DNA from: Phlebotomus papatasi
Lineage: Eukaryota > Arthropoda > Insecta > Diptera > Psychodidae
NCBI RefSeq assembly: GCF_024763615.1
Contig: NC_077223.1
Coordinates: 70,804,627-70,868,626, forward strand
Direction of reading: 5' to 3'
Length of the DNA stretch: 64,000 nt
In this document: in pieces, positions 50,201 through 59,200 of the stretch
Position numbering within the stretch: position 1 is the stretch's first letter
Layout of the letters: every line of letters starts with the position of its first letter
The notes under the pieces: model-generated
What the model was told of the DNA's origin: nothing
What the model saw: the letters and a program-made list of their open reading frames with translations, nothing else
Database searches by the model: none
Translations under genes and position numbers: made by a program

Positions 50201-53200
50201 TTGAGATGTATGGATGAAATGTCTGCTAGGACACTCTCTAAAACATATCCCAAAATGAAGTCCATTAATGGTCTGGTTCTTGAGATATTCTTAAAAGAGT
50301 GGTTTCTGGAGGGGAAGGATAGACGTGAGGATGAAATTGAAGTGACATTTGGATTCCTTGGATCAACTTATGGGGGAGCTCTCAGAACATTCCAAGTCGA
50401 TATCTTCATCAGTTTTTCCATAAAATCGGATAGAAGGGTTTCTGTAATTTTTTCTTTGCGTTTAACACTTCAAAATTCTTGAAAAAGTCCCGATGAATAA
50501 AAAAAGTGAGATGTCCAAAAAAAAACAGATTACATCTTCCACAAATTGCACGTTTTGAGTTCCTCTAACAAATAGTCCATGTGTTAGAATTGTGGGTCAC
50601 TTCTGGTCCCAGCAGTGGATGGCCAAAAAAGACGTTGCAAAAATGTCTTTTCGACATAAATGGTTCTGGATGACCACGGTTTATCCATAGCAGATTACAT
50701 ATACCAGATTCTAAAAGCTAATGAGCCAAGCTTTCCAACAATATAGCTTACTCATTCAATTATGTTCATCAGGAGCTGAGATATACCACTCCAAACTTTC
50801 GACCTCTTCTACTGACAGAATATATGTGCTCATCTAATAGTAAGGTGGCGTAACTGGATCGTTTTCCGGAGATTGCTACTTAAACGCTTGTTTTTGGACT
50901 GATGAAATTCTTTTTTACTTCTTCTAAATCCATAGAATTATTCACTGTTTCATTTAGAAACATAATATAAAAAAAATTATCAAAAATATTAAAGAAAATT
51001 TATAAAATAATGATAATACTGAAATAAGTCAGCATGCACTAACTGGGTCGACTTTTCGCTAATTCACTTTTAATTAAACCTTTGTTATTTAAAATACTTT
51101 TTTCACAAGGGAAAAAACAATAAATGTTTTCAATCAACTAGCTGTCATTAGCGAAAATATCACTGCTAGAAAATTTTTAGTGAAGAACCCAGCTGGTACA
51201 AGATTGAAATGAGTCGATTACAATCACTTTAATTTTAATGGATAATTTTTTTTTGTTTTTCCTCAAACTTGAATAGTTATATTATGTTACTGTAGGGTAA
51301 ATTAAGCTAATTCAAAACCTGTTCCAAATGGAAACTTTATTGTTTTCACGATAAATACAGTACTAAATTATTATATACTCCCTCCGTCCCAAAAAAAGTC
51401 GTACGTTTGGGGAAAAATTAGGGATTAAGGAATTGTTTTACGGAATGTTTTTGTTAATAGTAAATATCTTACGTATGAACTATTCTCCATCTTCAGTAGT
51501 AATATTGAGGTCCACCTACCACGGTAAGATAAGGAACTGGTGTCTTGAAGATTTATTTTTTTCACTTTTTTTTCGAAGAGCTCCGGTCGATATGTAACTT
51601 TTGAAAATTCTACTGAAATTAACATTTTTAAATAAAATTTCATTTAAAAATTTAGTGTACCAAAGAAGGGATTTATAGTTCTTTTCGTTATGCCATAACA
51701 ATGGGTCTAAATTTACAAAAAAGGCAATAAAACCAATCTTGCTCTTTTTTCTACGTTCTGTGATATGGGTGCTGAATGGTTGGAGATAAAGATTTGATGT
51801 CTTTGGACGACCCCCACCCCCTGTAGGTCAACTTTTGGATTTTCAATATGTCCCCAGTTTCCCCCCGCCCCTCCTCTTCCTCAGAAAAAAATCGCACTAT
51901 GTGTCTTTGAGCAATCCCAAAAAAACAATATGGTTTTTGGAGGGCTAGGGAGGGGGGGGGGGTAAATGAGGGGTAGGGTAATGGTCGACTTACGGGGGTG
52001 CCGCCGAAGGTGCCAAGCTTCTATCTCCAACCTTTTGGTACTTAAATCTTACTAAAAATATTCAAAAGAAAGATGTTTTTAAGACATTGTTTTCTTATCT
52101 TACAATCGTAGGTGGACCTCCATATTATCACTGAAGATGGAGGATAGTATATACATAAGATATTTCCAATACACAGCATTTCTACTTTACACCGTCTCTT
52201 CCTAGCGATATTCTTCCAAACGTACGACTTTTTTTGGGACGGAGGGAGTAATATTTATATATTTTCTATACCACATTTTCATTATTTAGCTAATTTTGCT
52301 CCAAATAAAGCGAAAATCCATTGATATTCACAAATTTTAATTTGGTAATTTCACAGAAAAATTAAAAGTGTACCTTTTCACCATCGAATTTTTCATCGAT
52401 CGACCATGTTTTTCAATGAAAAACACAATGAGGTGACTATTGTTTATTCGTTTTGTTTAACATTTATGTCTTATTTCTGACTAATTTTAATTAAATTAAG
52501 TGCTAATCTTTATTGTTAACAGTACGTGAAGTTTTCAAATGAAATAATTACCTATTTCGTGAACAAAAAGGGTTTTTCTGAAGTGTCTGCAAATGCTTCA
52601 ATAGGAAACCCCGGAAATATGATTCTTTGGAGAGATGATCTTATTGTTTTAGATAGGAAAGGAGAAAAAGACAAGGAATAAGAACAAATCCTGCACTCAG
52701 GAGCAACTCAACAAGGTTTTGAAAGCCTTTCATCACGGTTTCAGTTACACTGTTTGTCTCCAATTAGAAACTTTCCCATGTCTCCATTTGGATTAATATG
52801 TTTCCAATAGCAGCATTTTGCACTTGTGCATTTTTCTTTTATTTAAGAAGTTTTCAAATTATATCTAAAAAATTTTCACTAAACAGTAACATTCTAGAAG
52901 AGTCAAAGAGCAAATTTATGTAATTCTCTTTAGAAAAAATATGAACTTAATGTGTTGAATCTTCTGTCAAGGTTAAAGCGTCTGGAAATGGTTTTGAATT
53001 AGGACATTTACCCTAGTGACTATATTGCGGAAATAAAAATAAAAATATTATTTTAAGTGGATTAGTCATAAACGATCCAGATAGCGAAGCGCCCGGATTA
53101 GCACACTTGACTATAAGCCTCCCTTTACCTTAAAATTGAAGGAAATGAAGAGCAATTTAGAATTATTTCAATAATGAACGATATTACAAAGCAGTACAAA

Positions 53201-56200
53201 ATGGGAACATAAATTAATGTATCATTGGGTTAAAATAAAAGTCGAAAGAAAGTGGAAGAAATATTACGTTTGGCTAACACGCATTGCTAATTTTTTTCTG
53301 CGTTTACTGCTATTTTAAGAAAATATTTTTTAAAAAATTGATTGTTGTGGATTTCGTGGACAACAGTGACGAGCGTTTCGGCAAACTTCCAATTTTTTTT
53401 TGCTGCCAAATAAAACTATTACAAAATATATTTATTATGCTGAATAAGTATAGAGGAATCCAGGGCTAAATCGAACAGTGTAGGATGTTATAAGTTCACA
53501 TTAAAAGAAATGTTAGGCAAACAGTATATTCTTTAATAAAATATCCTCGCGTCTAATCCTAATATTATTTATTTAAGAAGTACAATAAGAAATCCAATTG
53601 CTGACCAATTTAGCCCCTATCTTCCCTAAACTTAGAATCTTAATGGCGTCTTGTAGCATTTTTTTCTGGTTATTACACAAAAATAATCTGGAACACTTGT
53701 GACAGTTTAGAATGAATTGTACGTAATCCGTTCTTTTCAGCCACTTGTTAAAGCGGACTGATTCACGTGTTGGAGAGTTTGTAAAATTAATTGAGTTTAT
53801 CACAAGAGGGAATGAGGAGAGAAATTCAACAGCTTGTCAGGTTTTTTTTTCTTCATTTTCGATAGAGAATGTGCTTAGTCTTTCTCATGGATTGTCCAGG
53901 AAATTTCTCTTTTAATTGCTTCTACCTAGATAGAAGACTTATAAAAAAGGTAGCATTAAACGATAATGATAGTGATTGAAGAGGAAAAAAAATACAATTT
54001 CATTGCAAAGTCATAGGAGTTTCACAAAATTTTTTTTTGCAACCTTTTTGACTGTGTGGTGGTTTTCGTGTCAATAAGTCGCATGATTAATTGAATTTTT
54101 TGACGAATGTTCTTTTTGGGGCAAAAGAAGCCCGGAAATTGGAATAGAAGAGTCACAATTTCCCCTTTTTCTTTTTCCTTGCGATAAGGTGTGTGTTACA
54201 TGATTTTGCCGTCTTTGTATTGATTAGCAATTTCCCTCTCCAACCATGTTTTTTTCTTATTTACTTTTTTTTCTTTTTGGCTTTAGGGTTCAGACTTGTG
54301 TGAGGATTTTGATCCATATTTCAAGGTGTTGGCCGATGATGTGAGTAATTTTCTGCTTCTTTGATATTGTGGGTATTTTTCTTTTTTTTTGTGAAACAAT
54401 AGAATTATATCCCGATAGATTTGTACAATGCGCTCAGATTGTGCAACTCTGGAGAAGACAATGCAGAATCGCCATGCGTCTGTGACCAACTTCGATCAGG
54501 GACACACTGAGGGGTACCTCTTCAAGAGAACCTCCAAAGGTTTCAAAACATGGAATCGTCGATGGTTCTACATCTCGGGCAATCAGCTGCTTTATCGAAA
54601 GAGAAATGGAGAAGAGAGTCCCACCGTTATGGAGGAAGATCTCAGTATTTGCACCGTTCGACTGGCCAATGAGTGCGACCGCCGTTTCTGCTTTGAGGTA
54701 AGTCAGAGTTGAAACTTTTATAGATCAAAGATAAAAGATAAATACTTAGAGAATTTTACTGAAATACTCATATCAAATAGTTTTTGAAGATACCTGACTC
54801 AAAATTTGAAAACTTTTTTAGGAGAAAAAACATTTCAGGAAAATATTAAAGTAGATTATCTTTTATCCAGGGTTGGATAAAATTTTATTTGAAATTAACT
54901 TATTTGAACTATTTCGGACAGTATTAACTGAAATATGTAAATTACTATAGCAAATTTGGATAATAATGTGACAAAGAAATATGCGTTCGTTTTTTAAGGT
55001 TTTTTTTCTTTATAAAGAAGAAAAATATTAGATAATTTTCGCCCAGTAGATTGAATATCAAGGACAGTAAAACAAAATGACCTTTGGCTCCTTACTCCTT
55101 TTAATTTCTAATGTTTTAAAAATTGCACTTTGTAGACTTGAGGAAGGAGAAAACCCCTTCCGAAATGTCGGCTTGAAAAATTAAAAAAATTAAAAAATAA
55201 AGGAGCCAAAGGTCATTATCGTGTTTTACTGTCACCGTAAAAAAGTATTTTAAGGATTGTGGGTGATGGAGGGAAGGAAAGGGAAGTAGCATAAAAATAC
55301 TTGCTACATAGAGGAGACCGGGGCAGAATTAGCCAGCAAATGAAACTTTTCATTGCGTATAAAGCGTGTCCACGACAATATTATTCCAAACGATTTGATA
55401 TTTTTTATGACAGATGTCACTAGTTCCGCATTTTCGTTGTATGCAAACATTGTAACACGTGTTTTTACCTTTCTTTTGGTGAAACTCTCATCAAATTCTG
55501 TTCATTTTTCACTGGGATATGAAATAATAATGGAAAAGAGAACGGGGATCGTGTAAATATATCTAAAAAAAATCCTGAAATCAATTACAGTAGACTCTCT
55601 CTCAATCGGGCATATGGGGCAAAATGTCATCCACATTATCGATAGAATTGGGCGTCAAAATCGTTGTAAATTCCACAAAAGTGCTCAATTATAAAGAATC
55701 ATGATAAAATAAGAGAAACTACAGCGAACTTGAGCAAATTTTCTTCACAATTTCAACGTGAAACTTGTCAATAAAATTTTGCACCTGATTGAAAAAGAGT
55801 CGATTGAGCGAGAGACTACTGTACGCGGACCTTGGAAAATTCACAAATACCTCATGCCAGACCGTCCGGAGGGTGATTCTTCTATTCCTTGACAGTGAAA
55901 CCACTGCCCAGAAACCTGGATGTGGGAAAAATCGGTGTATTGGAGATCGAAATTTAGAGAAAATCGTGATCTGCTCTATCTATATCTGCTCTAAAAACCG
56001 CTATTCTTAAAATTTCTCAATGAAAATCACATTAGAATATACTTCAAATAATTCTACCAATCAATTAATAATCATTTTATCGAAAATGGAATTATGTTTA
56101 TTTGCTATTAAAAAGTTTTCTAGATTCGGTAAGTCTAATGGGTCAGAAGTACCTAATGCTTAATTTAAAATTAAGCTTAGATAATAGAGATAAAGTAATG

Positions 56201-59200
56201 TGAAATAAACTTCCTGGCATTATTGCTTCCTATAAAATAAAAAATTTATGAGAAACTTATTTTATCCTAAATATATAATACAGATATAGATATACTTATC
56301 CACCCAGTTTTTTATCCGTAAAGCATCATACAATATTTGTATTCTGCAAATAAGTAACTGTATGTTTTATGAAAATCTATATTATCAGAAATTAAAATAC
56401 AGTAGACTCTCGCAAATTCGGCTCTTTTAAGATCGGGCTACTTTTTAATTCGGGCAGCGGTTACATTTGAAAAAAGTTTGTTGTCACTTTTCAAGTTTGA
56501 TTATGATTATCAAATGAATCAAATATGCTTAAAGTTGGCATGGTTTGTCTTAGTTTTGATGTGATTTTGCATTATTGAGGGATTTTCATGAAATTTACGA
56601 TATATATTAGTGTGTAAACTCAATATCTATACGCACATGGATAAAAAATCGTTGCATTTCAAAAAGTTTGTCGCCCGAATTTCTGTCTAATTCGGCTGAC
56701 ATTTCGGTCCCATATGCCCGAATTTGAGAGAGTCTACTGTACGTTTATCCAAAAATTTTACATTTCTTTATCCAAAACGACTAAATTGTTTCAATACGTA
56801 TAGTATTTGGATAATGTATATGATAATTTAATAATTTGTGATTTGAAAAAATCCAGAAATGATTTTTATCTGATAATAAATATTTAGTTTACAAACACAA
56901 TCTTTATCCAAAACCGGATAGTTTTTATCCTAAAGGAATATTTTTTTTACAGTTCAAATTCACGACATAACTTTAGAAGATTTAAAAAGTTATTGTCTTC
57001 TTTTTGTTAAAAATGGAAAAATGTGTCTTGGATTAAAGCGAAATTGTGTGTTGAACGAGATATTTGGTACTGCCCGTACTGCCCCTGGATAAATTTATAA
57101 ATATAACTAGAAAATCGCAGAATTGAATAGGCAATAACTAATGTGTATGCTCATTGAACTAGATATTATCCAACTGAAAAACTCTTTGGATTAGACAACG
57201 ACAAAATATTTACCCTGTTGTCCTTATCTAGAAAAGAATTTTTTGCCAATTCTACAGGTGATTTCTCCCACGAAAAGCCATATGCTCCAGGCAGATTCAG
57301 CTGATTCCCTAAAAGCCTGGTTCTGTGCTCTTCAGAGTGGAATTGGAGCGGCAATTCAGAATAACAATTCCAAATCTCTCTTAACATCATCCAGTTCTGA
57401 CCCTTCAAAGCCCTCCGGGGACACTAAAAAGGTCAACTGGGAGTATTTTCTGACGATTCCTGGCAACAGTGCTTGCTGCGACTGTGGCCATCCTCAGCCC
57501 AAATGGGCGTCTATCAATTTGGGCATCACACTCTGCATCGCCTGTTCGGGTATTCATCGTAGTCTGGGAGTGCACTACAGCAAAGTGCGCTCCCTGACGC
57601 TGGATGCGTGGGAGCCGGAGATCATTAAGGTGATGACAGAACTTGGCAATGGGGTAATTAATCGGATTTACGAGGCCAATGCCGAGAACTGTGGAGGGGT
57701 TGAGAGAGCCACGGAAAATTGTGACATTTCCGTGAGGGAGGCCTGGATTAAGGCAAAGTATGTTGAGAGGCGCTTTGTGGCCTCACTGACTTCCATTACG
57801 GATGCTCTCTGTGCTGAAAGTGCACGTAGTTTTGGAACAACAAATCGCCGTGGCAAGGCTTTTCAGGCTGCCAGGTGGAGCGTGAAGAAGCTGAGACGTC
57901 GTCAGAAGTCGTCTTCGTTGAAAGTTACACCATCGCCAGAGACCCAATCGGGTGAATCGTCATCGGGTCATGAGGAACACAGTGAGCAAGATGAGGAGGA
58001 AGAGGATTGTAATGAGGACAAGGATGATGGAGATGAAAAGCAAGCGGTTAAGGTTGATGTGGTATTTGGGGAGAATCTCAGTGAACCCCTAAATCAGGCA
58101 TCTTTCTGCCTGGATTCGGACGATGAGTCAGTGAATGATGAGGAACAGACGCAGGACAATGAAGACATTCACAAGCTCAATCCGGATGTTTTGCTCTACA
58201 AAGCAGCTCTTGTTCACAATTTACCGGTGATGAGTCAAGCTCTGGCTCTGGGGGCTCAGAAGAACTGGACAAATCCTGATGATCTCGACAGGACGGCACT
58301 CCATGAAGCTGTCTTATCCGTAAGTACACTTCCTGTCCTTTTAACCCCTCACCAGAAATTATGAAGTTTAAAATGTCAAAGAAAGATAATAACTGATCTC
58401 CTAAGCTCCGCCCATTGCTTTAGGCCACGCCCCTTTCAGAAAATCATTTAGGTAAAATTGGTCAAGGGAATTCCAAATTATATTTTTTTATTTGTGAACA
58501 CTTCGTCGTTTGGTTGCTGGTTGCTGAAAATCACAAGTCGATATCACTTACCGCTTCCTCTATTGAAACAGTCGAATTGCAGACTGCCGACAGGTGTCTA
58601 CACTTTATAGGAAAGTTTCGTCAAAAATGAGCGTCAAAAAGTGTTTTTAAAAACACTTCTTGCATAGTGAGAATTTTTGACAATAATTTTTGAAAAAAAT
58701 AGTCTATAGATATAAAGCGATTTCTTCAAAACTCGTATCAAATTTGAGTTATTTTTCTTCAAAAATTTTACAAAATATACATCAAAATCATTGACAGAAC
58801 TTTTGAAGACCACTCGAGTTCATTTTTCACAAAAAATTGTCGTTTCATTGCTGGTATGGCGCTGTCAATTTTTGTGGAGAATTCTAAATAAAAAAGAAGT
58901 GTTTTTCAACATGTTTTTCCTATAGAGCTCCCAAATCTATCAAGTATATCCTAGTGAATACGAGACCCATCCAGAACTATCAAAATCATCAAAACCTATT
59001 GTTGTAAAATGCTCAAAAGTACAACCTTGTTTCATAACACTCCTTTTTAAAAGTCCATGTGAAAGCCATTCCCGTCCGGGAACACAAAGACCAGATGACC
59101 ACAAGACTTCGCTGCCTCCGTTAGAGTCCGATTTGGATAGCGAAAGAAGGGAAAAAGAATACCAAAGTAAAGGTTCAAAATTTCCAACTGGAAAAGAGCA

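Noticed and set aside
57166..57856. Minus-strand ORFs opposite CenB1A exon 6
   Set aside because: Antisense shadows of a conserved exon; no recognisable protein.
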